This document shows, piece by piece, positions 1-5,931 of a DNA stretch of 6,702 nucleotides; within the stretch, counting starts at the first letter, position 1, and the number at the start of each line of letters is the position of its first letter. The notes under the pieces were generated by a model, which was not told where the DNA came from, ran no database searches, and saw nothing but the letters and a program-made list of their open reading frames with translations. Origin of the DNA: Alphaproteobacteria bacterium (GTDB lineage: Bacteria > Pseudomonadota > Alphaproteobacteria > SP197); contig JAJEBJ010000356.1 of assembly GCA_022822575.1 (NCBI GenBank), positions 1-6,702 on the forward strand, given 5' to 3'. The translations under genes and the position numbers were made by a program.

Positions 1-831
1 CATTTCCGTGTTCTGGGCCTGCTCTGTCAGTTCCGAAAGGAGGCCATTGGTACCCGTCGCGATCACAAGCTCACCGGAAGCCAGCGCCTGCGCCTGCTCC
101 GTGTGCGATGTTGTGTACAGGCGGTTGAGCGGTATCTGCTCCCTCAGCGCGTCCTCGCACTGGATGCGTTCCGCTTCGTTCATGTTCCAGGGATCGATAC
201 CCAGGGTGAGAGCCGCGATTGCAAAGGCCTCGTAGGAGTAATCCGATATGGAAACACGACCGGCATACTTCTTGTCCCACAGGGCCTTCCAGGTCTGATC
301 CTCCGGATTTGCGTACTCGGGCGCCAGGTCCGTGCGAATGATGATCGAGGTCTGCCCCCAGTCCTCCGGGACGTAGAGCCGTTGGCCGTCAACCACCGAG
401 TTCGGGGCATTCTTGAAGACCTCGAAGACGTCCGGCCAGTTGCTCAGCAGAGAGGTGTCGATGGGCGCCAGCAGACCAGCATCGTTCCAGAGCTTGAGGG
501 ACGGACCGCACGGAAAGGTCACGTGGGGGTTAAAGCCGGCTCTCATCTTGGCGAAGGCCTCGTCCTCATCGGCGAAAAACGTGTACGTCGGCTCCGAACC
601 ATATTCGGCAATATAGTGGACCAAGAACTCGGGCGCGTCGTAGCCAACCCAGGTGAAGAACACCGGGTGTTCGTCCGCTGTCTCGGCGAGGGCGCCACCT
701 CCCATCGTTGCCACGGCGGTGGTACCGATGCCAAAGGACGCCATGATTCGGTGCGCCTGGCGGCGGGTCAGCCTTCCATCGCAAAGAAGGTCATGAAACC
801 TCGTCGTTTCCATCAGCGGTCTGAATGTCAT
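1..831 (-). CDS. ABC transporter periplasmic solute-binding protein, PotD-like (partial, C-terminus off the left edge)
   Basis: This is the substrate-capture subunit of an ABC importer of the spermidine/putrescine (PotD) group, acting in the periplasm. 277 codons are visible and the frame is open to base 1; PotD-like proteins usually run about 340-400 residues. The N-terminus has a Tat-like signal: TRRQ at residues 22-25, a hydrophobic stretch at about 29-48, and a likely cleavage after ALA (47-49). The mature part begins with FFTWVGYDAPEF and continues with PED-WGQTS at about 159-165 and KALWDKKYAGRVSISD, a layout I associate with PotD-type proteins. The start at 831 is chosen because GAGGAG lies 6 nt upstream; in-frame ATGs at 897 and 870 lack comparable sites and would bury the signal. 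No permease or ATPase is visible, so they may lie beyond the left edge. Neighbouring amine enzymes suggest a polyamine, betaine or other N-methylated ligand; this is inference. Confidence 0.85.
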   Translation of the reverse strand, partial: MTFRPLMETTRFHDLLCDGRLTRRQAHRIMASFGIGTTAVATMGGGALAETADEHPVFFTWVGYDAPEFLVHYIAEYGSEPTYTFFADEDEAFAKMRAGFNPHVTFPCGPSLKLWNDAGLLAPIDTSLLSNWPDVFEVFKNAPNSVVDGQRLYVPEDWGQTSIIIRTDLAPEYANPEDQTWKALWDKKYAGRVSISDYSYEAFAIAALTLGIDPWNMNEAERIQCEDALREQIPLNRLYTTSHTEQAQALASGELVIATGTNGLLSELTEQAQNTEM

Positions 832-1232
832 CGTCTTCTCCTCGCGTTGTACTGTTGCCAGAAAAGCCATCTCCCTCAGACAGCATGCTCTTTCCATGGT
901 GTCTGATTCGGGACCAGCCGGCAACTCTCGGGCTGTTTTGTCGGACCGGTCTCGTGCCCCCCTGTGCCTATGGCGTCCGGACTCATTGGGTTGTGTCTTC
1001 GCAAGTATTGTCGTCATGCGACCCGTGACAAGGTCCATGCCTCCGTCCGGTCATCGTGGTCTGGGATCTGATGCACCAACGTTGTTGCGGTGCGACGATC
1101 GGAACCGGAAACCGCTTGCAATCAACCCCGTGTAAGGGAGTTCTTCGCCTCGCCGCTGCTACCGGATGTTCCATCCTGATGACACGCGGTTCTCGCCCGG
1201 ATTGTCGCGCTGTACATGGGAGAAGTTGACAG
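832..1232. other. Intergenic stretch without a supported gene
   Basis: About 400 bases lie between the binding-protein start and the YbjQ remnant. Short frames on both strands resemble no family I know and lack convincing ribosome sites together with sensible composition. The stretch holds a possible promoter for the leftward gene (1004-1031) and a small stem, GCACC (1073-1077) with GGTGC (1089-1093), containing the 8-bp palindrome CAACGTTG (1077-1084). Nothing else is recognised. Confidence 0.6.
1004..1031 (-). promoter_or_regulatory. Possible sigma70-type promoter for the solute-binding protein
   Basis: Reading leftward, TTGTCA (1031-1026, 5 of 6 to the -35 consensus) is followed after 16 nt by AATACT (1009-1004, 4 of 6 to the -10 consensus). 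Transcription would start near 997 and leave a leader of about 165 nt before the ATG at 831. Such matches arise by chance, so this is tentative. Confidence 0.3.
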
Positions 1233-1503
1233 ATGATGATCACCGCCATTGATGGCGTCGAAGGCCGAGCGGTCGCAGACTACCTCGTCATCGTGTCCGG
1301 TGAGGCAGTGAAGGGCACGACTCCGTCTGGTGACACTTTCGCTGGCATCACCGGTCTCGTTGGAGGACGAGTTGCGCAAGGGGAAGGACGCGGCCATCGG
1401 ACAGATGAGCAAAGACGCAAGCGCACTCGGAGCCGATGCCTTCGTCAGTGTTGATGTCTAAGAACACTTCGGCGTTGGCAATCGGTCCATGCGCATGGTC
1501 ACC
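1233..1503 (+). pseudogene. ybjQ: Decayed YbjQ-family (DUF74/heavy-metal-binding-like) gene
   Basis: YbjQ proteins are small (about 100-110 aa), pentamer-forming proteins of unclear function. The 5' part reads from ATG 1233 (AGAAG-type site just upstream) and gives ITAIDGVEGRAVADYLVIVS, then GEAVKGTT, FAGITGLVGGR: the family pattern I-x-G-x-V-x-x-Y-x-x-V-x-GEA...F-x-GI...VGGR. Near 1363-1370 the homology jumps one frame and continues DELRKGKDAAIGQMSKDAS then ALGADAFVSVDV, matching the usual ELRKAR...A...M...A-x-x-LGADA-V-VD. A TAA stop at 1459-1461 interrupts it, where the family normally has a DYE motif; the same frame then resumes EHFG and SMRMVT, like the family's GSMLMV. The residues usually between VGGR and ELR (about SGxYE) are missing, so a small out-of-frame deletion caused the shift. 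The gene therefore carries at least two lesions. Sequencing error could mimic one but hardly both. Confidence 0.8.
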
Positions 1504-1766
1504 CGGCGGTGCGGCTGCGCTGATCAGTGTTCATTAGTAACGTCGACTGCAATCCGTTGCTGATGCGGGAGGAGGGTGTTTGGCCTGTCGGCGAACGCAA
1601 GCGGGTACATTCAGCGGCCCTTGATCCTCGCAAGTTCGCGAGGTCAGGCACTTCGGCACAGAAGGTATCCGCCTGAGCGCTCTGGCGCATACCCACGGTC
1701 GTCACGTCGATTCCGCGAAGCCATCCATGTCTTCTCCCCGGCAATCGTCAGCAGCCCTCACCACGG
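1504..1766. other. Intergenic stretch, no recognisable gene
   Basis: This lies between the YbjQ remnant and the stop of the leftward dehydrogenase gene. Frames are open for 60-90 codons on both strands, but none gives a product I recognise and none has a clear ribosome site. The only structure seen is an inverted repeat, CCTCGC (1626-1631) with GCGAGG (1638-1643), around a 6-nt loop. It lies about 120 nt beyond the dehydrogenase stop and has no T-run on either strand. Confidence 0.5.
1626..1643 (-). terminator. Weak hairpin downstream of the leftward operon
   Basis: CCTCGC-AAGTTC-GCGAGG is a perfect 6-bp GC-rich stem with a 6-nt loop. It is the first clear hairpin after the dehydrogenase stop for leftward transcription. 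It lacks a U-tract, so it is not a canonical intrinsic terminator; it might protect a 3' end or be chance. Confidence 0.2.
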
Positions 1767-3848
1767 CTACGTCATGACCGGTTCGATGACATGGAGCTCA
1801 CGGCGGAATGGAACGTCGCAGGGATCGATCTCCGTGCCGAGTTCACGAGCATAGCGGTGCCCCTCGTAGACGGCAGTGGCGATGATGCCCGGCGCCTGGC
1901 AATCGCCAATCCGGCGCACGGAGCGGATGCCGGTATCGGACCTGCCTTCGAGCGCCTGCACCACCTCATGGTAGAGGTCGTCTTCCGGCAGGCGCGCCGT
2001 CACCATGACGACGCCGTCGACCGGCAGCGTCGCCTCGCGATTCCGCAAGCTGTCATGCAGCAGCGCCTGTCCGCTCTCCACGGCGAGAAGGGTCGTGTTG
2101 GCATGGAGATCCACGCCGGCGCCATGAAGGCGTTCCTGGTTCGCCTCGTGTTCCAGCGTGTGGACGAGCCAGGCGGCGACCGTCGCCATAGGCGTCACCA
2201 GGCTCACGTCGTATCCTTCCGTACTCAGCAGTTCTGCGAGCACGCTGGCCATGTAGTAGTGGTCGTCGTCGAACAGCAACACCCTGCGTCCCGGTGGCCG
2301 GCGACCTGCCAGCATGTCGTCGGGCGTGAGGACGTGTGCCGCGTCACTCCCGGGCACGGGTGAGGTGAGGCGGCGGCCGCAGCCGTCGCGCCGCCATGAG
2401 GCACCGGTCGCGATCGCCACGTGATCGGCCCCGAGTTCGAGAATCTGCTCTGCCTCAAGACGGCTCGAGCGGTAGATGTCGACATTGGGCATGCGTTGGA
2501 TCTGGCTCATCCGATAATCGCGCACACGGGCCCAGGCAGCGAGCCCAGGGAGCCGGCTCTCTAGGGTGACACGCCCGCCGAGTTCTTCCTGCGCTTCGGC
2601 CAGTGTGACACGGAATCCCCGCAATCCGGCTGCACGCGCGGCTTCGAGTCCTGCAGGTCCGGCGCCGACGACGAGCAGGTGGGCGTCCGTATCTGCCGGT
2701 GGCAGGGTTTCCGGGTGCCAGTCCTTGCGCCACTCCTCGCCAAACGTCGGATTCTGGGTGCAGCGCGCCGGCGCCGTCATCTGGGTCCAGCCGATGCAGA
2801 CATTGCAGCCGATGCATTCGCGGATGTCGTCAAGCCGGCCTTCCTCGACCTTTTTCGGCAGAAACGGATCGGCGATCGATGGCCGTGCGGCGCCGATCAG
2901 GTCGACGATACCGCGGCGAATCGCCGAGACCATGGCGTCAGGCGACGTGTAGCGTCCGACAGTGGAGACCGGCTTGGTGGTCATCTGCTTCACGAAGGCG
3001 ACATAGTCCTCCTGGTAGCCTTCCGGCGCGAACCGAGACGTCTTCGAATCGTTCGTCCAGTCGCTGACGTTGACATCCCACAGGTCCGGAAGTTCGGCCA
3101 TCATCTCGACCGCCTCGCGACCCTCGGCGTGCCACTCGAGACCGTCCGGTCCCATCATCTCGTCAACGGCAAAGCGCACCACGACTCCGGTGGTGTCACC
3201 GACCGCTTCGCGTGTCTCCTCAAGCAGTTCGCGGAACAGGCGCAGCCTGTTCTCGAGACTGCCGCCGTATTCGTCGGTCCTCTGGTTGTGGCGACGTGCC
3301 AGAAAGTGGCTCGGTACCGTCCCGTCGTGCCCGGCATAGACGATGACAATGTCGAAGCCGATATCGCGTGCCCGGATGGCGGCCCGCCTGTGGGCGCGGC
3401 GGTACTCCCGGATATCCGCGAGATCCATGGCGCGCGCCTGGATTGGCGCAAGACTCCAGTTCGCCGGCCGGTGCATCGGGCCGATCGGAATCTCCCGGCT
3501 GTAGAGATTCGGCGTATCGTGACCGTTGTGGACGAGTTCGATGCCGGCGAGGCTTCCGTACCGGTGCACCTCGTCGGCCATGCGGCCCAGATAGACTTCG
3601 TCGCTGGCATCCCACATGTTCGTCTCTGCGTAGGGCGAGGCGTCTCCGCTGGCCAGAAAGTCGCACTGTTCGGTGCAGACAATTCCCCAGCCGCCTTCGG
3701 CCTTCGCACCCCGCATGCCGATCATGGCGTTGGGATAGACCCGGCCCATGCCGTTGCAGTGGGGCACCTGGTAGAACCTGTTGGGCGCGGTGACCGGGCC
3801 TATCGCAAGCGGCTCGAACAGGATGTCGTAACGGGGATCGCGGGTCAC
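1767..3848 (-). CDS. Trimethylamine/dimethylamine dehydrogenase-like FMN, 4Fe-4S oxidoreductase
   Basis: 693 aa; Methylophilus TMADH is 729. The family oxidatively N-demethylates amines to a smaller amine plus formaldehyde and passes electrons to electron-transfer flavoprotein. An N-terminal TIM barrel opens DPRYDILFEP and carries FYQVPHC, with Cys31 at the 6-S-cysteinyl-FMN position. Tyr171, His174 and Asp267 match the TMADH triad Tyr169/His172/Asp267; Arg225 and Arg322 fall in conserved RF and GAARPSIADPF contexts. Trp264 of the aromatic bowl is kept and a Trp sits at 354, but the TMADH Tyr60 position is Gln61. The 4Fe-4S ligands are Cys345, Cys348, Cys351 and Cys363. GAGPAG at 395-400 begins the two-nucleotide-fold C-terminal part. 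GTG 3848 is chosen because GGAGG lies 7 nt upstream and the protein then starts (V/M)TRDPRYD like TMADH; a longer frame to 3989 overlaps the methyltransferase. The gene starts 22 nt after the methyltransferase stop, so the two are co-transcribed. The family is secure, the substrate unknown. Confidence 0.93.
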   Translation of the reverse strand: MTRDPRYDILFEPLAIGPVTAPNRFYQVPHCNGMGRVYPNAMIGMRGAKAEGGWGIVCTEQCDFLASGDASPYAETNMWDASDEVYLGRMADEVHRYGSLAGIELVHNGHDTPNLYSREIPIGPMHRPANWSLAPIQARAMDLADIREYRRAHRRAAIRARDIGFDIVIVYAGHDGTVPSHFLARRHNQRTDEYGGSLENRLRLFRELLEETREAVGDTTGVVVRFAVDEMMGPDGLEWHAEGREAVEMMAELPDLWDVNVSDWTNDSKTSRFAPEGYQEDYVAFVKQMTTKPVSTVGRYTSPDAMVSAIRRGIVDLIGAARPSIADPFLPKKVEEGRLDDIRECIGCNVCIGWTQMTAPARCTQNPTFGEEWRKDWHPETLPPADTDAHLLVVGAGPAGLEAARAAGLRGFRVTLAEAQEELGGRVTLESRLPGLAAWARVRDYRMSQIQRMPNVDIYRSSRLEAEQILELGADHVAIATGASWRRDGCGRRLTSPVPGSDAAHVLTPDDMLAGRRPPGRRVLLFDDDHYYMASVLAELLSTEGYDVSLVTPMATVAAWLVHTLEHEANQERLHGAGVDLHANTTLLAVESGQALLHDSLRNREATLPVDGVVMVTARLPEDDLYHEVVQALEGRSDTGIRSVRRIGDCQAPGIIATAVYEGHRYARELGTEIDPCDVPFRRELHVIEPVMT

Positions 3849-3874
3849 AGGTCGTCCTCCAGGTTTGTGCTCAT
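3846..3874 (-). promoter_or_regulatory. Nine-codon mini-ORF linking the methyltransferase stop to the dehydrogenase GTG start
   Basis: An ATG at 3874-3872 overlaps the methyltransferase TGA as ATGA and reads MSTNLEDDL before a TGA. That TGA overlaps the dehydrogenase GTG as GTGA. The GGAGG of the dehydrogenase lies inside the mini-ORF. The geometry would let ribosomes re-initiate from one gene to the next (translational coupling). It could equally be a by-product of a tight junction. Confidence 0.3.
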
Positions 3875-4668
3875 GGGCCGTGGTGCGGGCGTTGTCCGCG
3901 CAGGTGGTGGGGGCAGTGTTCACCCGTACCGAGGACTGCCACCATGGCTGTCCAGGTCTCGACCTGGTGTTCGACGAACGCCTTGCCATATCTGCTTTCC
4001 AGGCCGGAGCGTGCGGCGCCTGTCAGAAAGTCGAGTTCGCTACGGCTCACGTCCCTGTACCAGGGATTGCGGTTGGTCAGGCTCACGTTCACGAATCCTG
4101 CGCCCTTGAGGGCCGCCTCGTAGCGGTCCGGAGAGGCCATGGAGAAGTCGAGCCCCTCAAGTTCGATGTAACGTGCCATCCCGGGGCTCGGCGTGTCATC
4201 GTGGGAAATCAGCCAGTCCGAGGCAGCGAACCAGCCGCCGGGCTCCAGGACGCGGAACACCTCGCGGGCAAGCATGTCCTTGTCCGCGACATGAATGATG
4301 GCATCCTTGGAAAAGACAACATCAAAGCTCCGATCGGCAAACTCGAACGGGCCGGGTTCCACCTGCCGTATCGTCACCCGATCGGCGGCGCCCGCCTCGC
4401 GGGCGCGCTCACGCGCCGCATTGCAGGCCGGCGCCTCGACGTCGATGCCTGTGACGTTAGCCGCGCCGTGATCGAGTGCCAGCGAGAGCGTGATACCGCC
4501 TGATCCGCAACCGATGTCGAGAACGCGGGCTCCATCGAGGTCGAGACCCTCGAGGATGCGCGCGACCTCGTCAGGTCCCCCGGGCGAGAGGTATCCGCTC
4601 CCCCACACCTCCTCGAGAAAGGTGATGTAACTGTCGTCGTAAAGCTCTTCGTCCACGATCTCCTCCAT
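3871..4668 (-). CDS. SAM-dependent methyltransferase, phosphoethanolamine-methyltransferase-like
   Basis: 265 aa, cytosolic class I (Rossmann-fold) methyltransferase. Motif I is VLDIGCGSG at 49-57 and the acidic residue closing strand 2, which binds the SAM ribose, is Asp76 (GIDVE). The catalytic-region motif FSKDAIIHVADK at 119-130 followed by EVFRVLEPGGWFAASDWL closely resembles phosphoethanolamine N-methyltransferases (FSKDSIIHIPDK in plant enzymes, from memory), as does the N-terminal YLSPGG. This supports an amine or phospho-amine methyl acceptor, but the family also contains enzymes of unknown substrate. The C-terminus is His-rich (GEHCPHHLRGQRPHHGP). ATG 4668 has GGGAG 3 nt upstream, a short spacing; a TTG directly before it (4671) is an alternative start. 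It lies 115 nt after the PhyH gene and 22 nt before the dehydrogenase, within one leftward operon. Pairing a methyltransferase with a demethylating dehydrogenase is notable. Confidence 0.88.
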   Translation of the reverse strand: MEEIVDEELYDDSYITFLEEVWGSGYLSPGGPDEVARILEGLDLDGARVLDIGCGSGGITLSLALDHGAANVTGIDVEAPACNAARERAREAGAADRVTIRQVEPGPFEFADRSFDVVFSKDAIIHVADKDMLAREVFRVLEPGGWFAASDWLISHDDTPSPGMARYIELEGLDFSMASPDRYEAALKGAGFVNVSLTNRNPWYRDVSRSELDFLTGAARSGLESRYGKAFVEHQVETWTAMVAVLGTGEHCPHHLRGQRPHHGP

Positions 4669-4677
4669 CAACTCCCT

Positions 4678-4699
4678 GGACGTGACAGTCCGTACGTCC
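4678..4699 (-). promoter_or_regulatory. Inverted repeat just upstream of the methyltransferase ribosome site
   Basis: GGACGT (4678-4683) and ACGTCC (4694-4699) are perfect 6-bp arms around a 10-nt loop. The structure ends 1 nt before the AGGGAG ribosome site (4677-4672, leftward). It could modulate translation of the methyltransferase or be an mRNA processing stem. Only the symmetry is seen; the role is inference. Confidence 0.25.
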
Positions 4700-4755
4700 G
4701 TTCAGGATGCCGCGTTGTCGAGTCACCGACCGGAACCAGTGTCACTGTCGGGTCA

Positions 4756-4777
4756 CGTTCCCGAAACTTCTGGAACG
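4756..4777. promoter_or_regulatory. Interrupted palindrome with alternating TTC/GAA half-sites
   Basis: CGTTCC (4756-4761) pairs with GGAACG (4772-4777). Inside, the spacing is exact: TTC-2-GAA-2-TTC-2-GAA from 4758 to 4775, so two TTCNNGAA units are joined by 2 nt. It sits 7 bases past the PhyH stop, inside the operon. It could be an internal protein-binding site or a weak RNA hairpin without a U-tract. Confidence 0.25.
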
Positions 4778-4783
4778 GCGACG

Positions 4784-5662
4784 TCATCCTCCGCCCTGGA
4801 CCCTGGCGTCCTCCATTGTCCCCACCTTGCTGCGGCCAGCCCGCCAGGAAGGCTCCGGCGGTGTGCTGACCCACGCAGGACAGTCACCCCGGTAATAGCC
4901 GCACCGGTCGTCGCCGACGCCATGGGTCATGTAACCCATCAGCGCCCGCAGGCGAGGTCCGTAGCGGGCCGCGATCTCGGGCGGTGTCGTCAGGTACTGG
5001 TTTTCTTCCGGTCGCAGCCAGCCGAGGCAGTAGCTGTTGACAAGACCGAGACGTGGCGCACTGCTCCGGTTGGCACCGCCGCCGTGCCATGTCGAGCCGA
5101 GGTAGAAGAGCGCTGAACCCTTCGGGATTTCGGCAACGGCCCAGCGGGATATGTCCGGCAGATGCCACGCGCGGACGTAGCGGTGGCTGCCGGGAATCAC
5201 CCGGGTCCCGCCGTTCTCCTTCGTGAAGTCGCACAGGGACCACAAGACGCCAAGGACCAGTTCCATGCCGGCGATGTCGATGGGGTAGACAGTGTCGTCA
5301 CGGTGCAATGCCTGGTCTGATTCGCCTGGCATGATCTCGATAGCCGTCAGGCTGCTGATCCGGTAGGTCTCGGCAAACGGCAGGAGAATCCGGTTGGCAA
5401 CGGCGACGACGAGGTCGTGATCCACGAGTGCGGCCGCACCCGGCGCCGTGGACAATACGCCACCGCAGCGGTGCGTCAGGTCTCCGTTGAAGGCGCTGCG
5501 TGATTTCAGGCCCTCGGCATCGAGCCGGGGTCGCAGTTCGCTGGCCACGGTGTCTGCCAGATCCGGAGGAGCGAGGTTCTTCACGGCAACGGTACCGTCG
5601 CGTTGCAGGATGTTCGCGACGGTATCGGCATCGGCAGTGCGATCGAGTACGGTGAGGTCCAT
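4784..5662 (-). CDS. Phytanoyl-CoA dioxygenase (PhyH)-family Fe(II)/2-oxoglutarate oxygenase
   Basis: 292 aa, a usual length for bacterial PhyH-like enzymes, which hydroxylate small molecules using O2 and 2-oxoglutarate in the cytosol. The facial triad is visible: His120-x-Asp122 (ALHRDDTVYP) and His193 (GSTWHGGGANRS). Arg204 (SAPRLGLVNSYC) is in the place of the 2OG-carboxylate-binding Arg. The hallmark GGTRVIPGSHR at 151-161 joins them, so the enzyme should be active. ATG 5662 is supported by AAGGAG 7 nt upstream. It is the first gene of the leftward row and is divergent from the Rieske gene. The PhyH family includes ectoine hydroxylase and many tailoring enzymes, but I do not see the ectoine-hydroxylase signature. 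The last 25 residues are polar, low in structure and probably not catalytic. Substrate unknown; the context suggests an N-methylated amine or a product of it. Confidence 0.9.
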   Translation of the reverse strand: MDLTVLDRTADADTVANILQRDGTVAVKNLAPPDLADTVASELRPRLDAEGLKSRSAFNGDLTHRCGGVLSTAPGAAALVDHDLVVAVANRILLPFAETYRISSLTAIEIMPGESDQALHRDDTVYPIDIAGMELVLGVLWSLCDFTKENGGTRVIPGSHRYVRAWHLPDISRWAVAEIPKGSALFYLGSTWHGGGANRSSAPRLGLVNSYCLGWLRPEENQYLTTPPEIAARYGPRLRALMGYMTHGVGDDRCGYYRGDCPAWVSTPPEPSWRAGRSKVGTMEDARVQGGG

Positions 5663-5884
5663 CGTGGTCTCCTTGGGTCGAGGCAGGGTGTGCGTGCCTT
5701 TCGTCGGACCTTACCACGACACGGCCAGCCCCACACCGCGGACACATCCTCTTATCCTGCAGGGTCCCTGTTGTCTTCCGTTTCACGCGTCGCCGGCGTT
5801 TCCGGTTCGTGCCCATGAGGTGGCCTACCCCCGGCGTCATGCGAAATTGGACATCGTAAGGGAGTTGGCGACCACGCGCGCCCG

Positions 5885-5902
5885 GGATTGCCTCGGCAAT
5901 CC
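5885..5902. promoter_or_regulatory. Perfect 8+8 bp dyad, candidate operator
   Basis: GGATTGCC-TC-GGCAATCC is an exact inverted repeat of 8-bp arms with a 2-bp centre. It lies 30 bases before the Rieske ATG and covers the possible -35 element TTGCCT (5888-5893). Position and symmetry are those of an operator for a dimeric regulator. As RNA it could fold into a 7-bp stem with a 4-nt loop, but no T-run follows, so a terminator is unlikely. Confidence 0.45.
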
Positions 5903-5916
5903 GTTCCCGCGATAAT
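5888..5916 (+). promoter_or_regulatory. Possible sigma70-type promoter for the Rieske gene
   Basis: TTGCCT (5888-5893, 4 of 6) and GATAAT (5911-5916, 5 of 6) are separated by exactly 17 nt. The predicted start, about 5922-5924, would leave a leader of only some 9 nt that begins at the ribosome site, which is unusually short and weakens the call. Confidence 0.35.
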
Positions 5917-5931
5917 CTGCGCGGAGGAAGA

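Larger units (their letters stand above)
5663..5931. promoter_or_regulatory. Divergent control region between the PhyH operon and the Rieske gene
   Basis: These 269 bases separate two divergent starts, each with its own strong ribosome site (AGGAG before the PhyH ATG, GGAGG at 5923-5927 before the Rieske ATG). No gene is supported here. It carries the dyad and possible promoter listed separately; for the leftward operon I could not pick a convincing -35/-10 pair. Shared regulation of both arms by one regulator is plausible, but none is encoded in the window. Confidence 0.6.

Noticed and set aside
103..906. Plus-strand frame of 267 codons opposite the solute-binding protein
   Set aside because: It is antisense to the binding protein, which has a signal peptide, ribosome site and PotD-like sequence; this frame has none of these.
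832..1135. Short plus-strand frames between the binding protein and the YbjQ remnant
   Set aside because: No ribosome sites or domains, and two of them overlap each other in different frames.
1499..1744. Minus-strand 81-codon frame after the dehydrogenase stop
   Set aside because: No ribosome site, no family likeness, and a composition like the other shadow frames; not enough to call a gene.
3849..3989. Extension of the dehydrogenase to an upstream start at 3989
   Set aside because: It would add 47 low-complexity residues overlapping the methyltransferase, while GTG 3848 has an ideal ribosome site and gives the TMADH-like N-terminus.
2679..4109. Long plus-strand frame of 476 codons opposite the dehydrogenase and methyltransferase
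   Set aside because: It is antisense to two genes with clear motifs. GC-rich third positions keep the opposite strand free of stops, and its translation is Arg/Ala/Asp-rich with no family pattern.
5298..5840. Minus-strand frame whose start reads like a small zinc-ribbon protein (CPRCGAG)
   Set aside because: Only one CxxC is present, it runs on through the PhyH gene in another frame, and no ribosome site supports it. It looks like chance.
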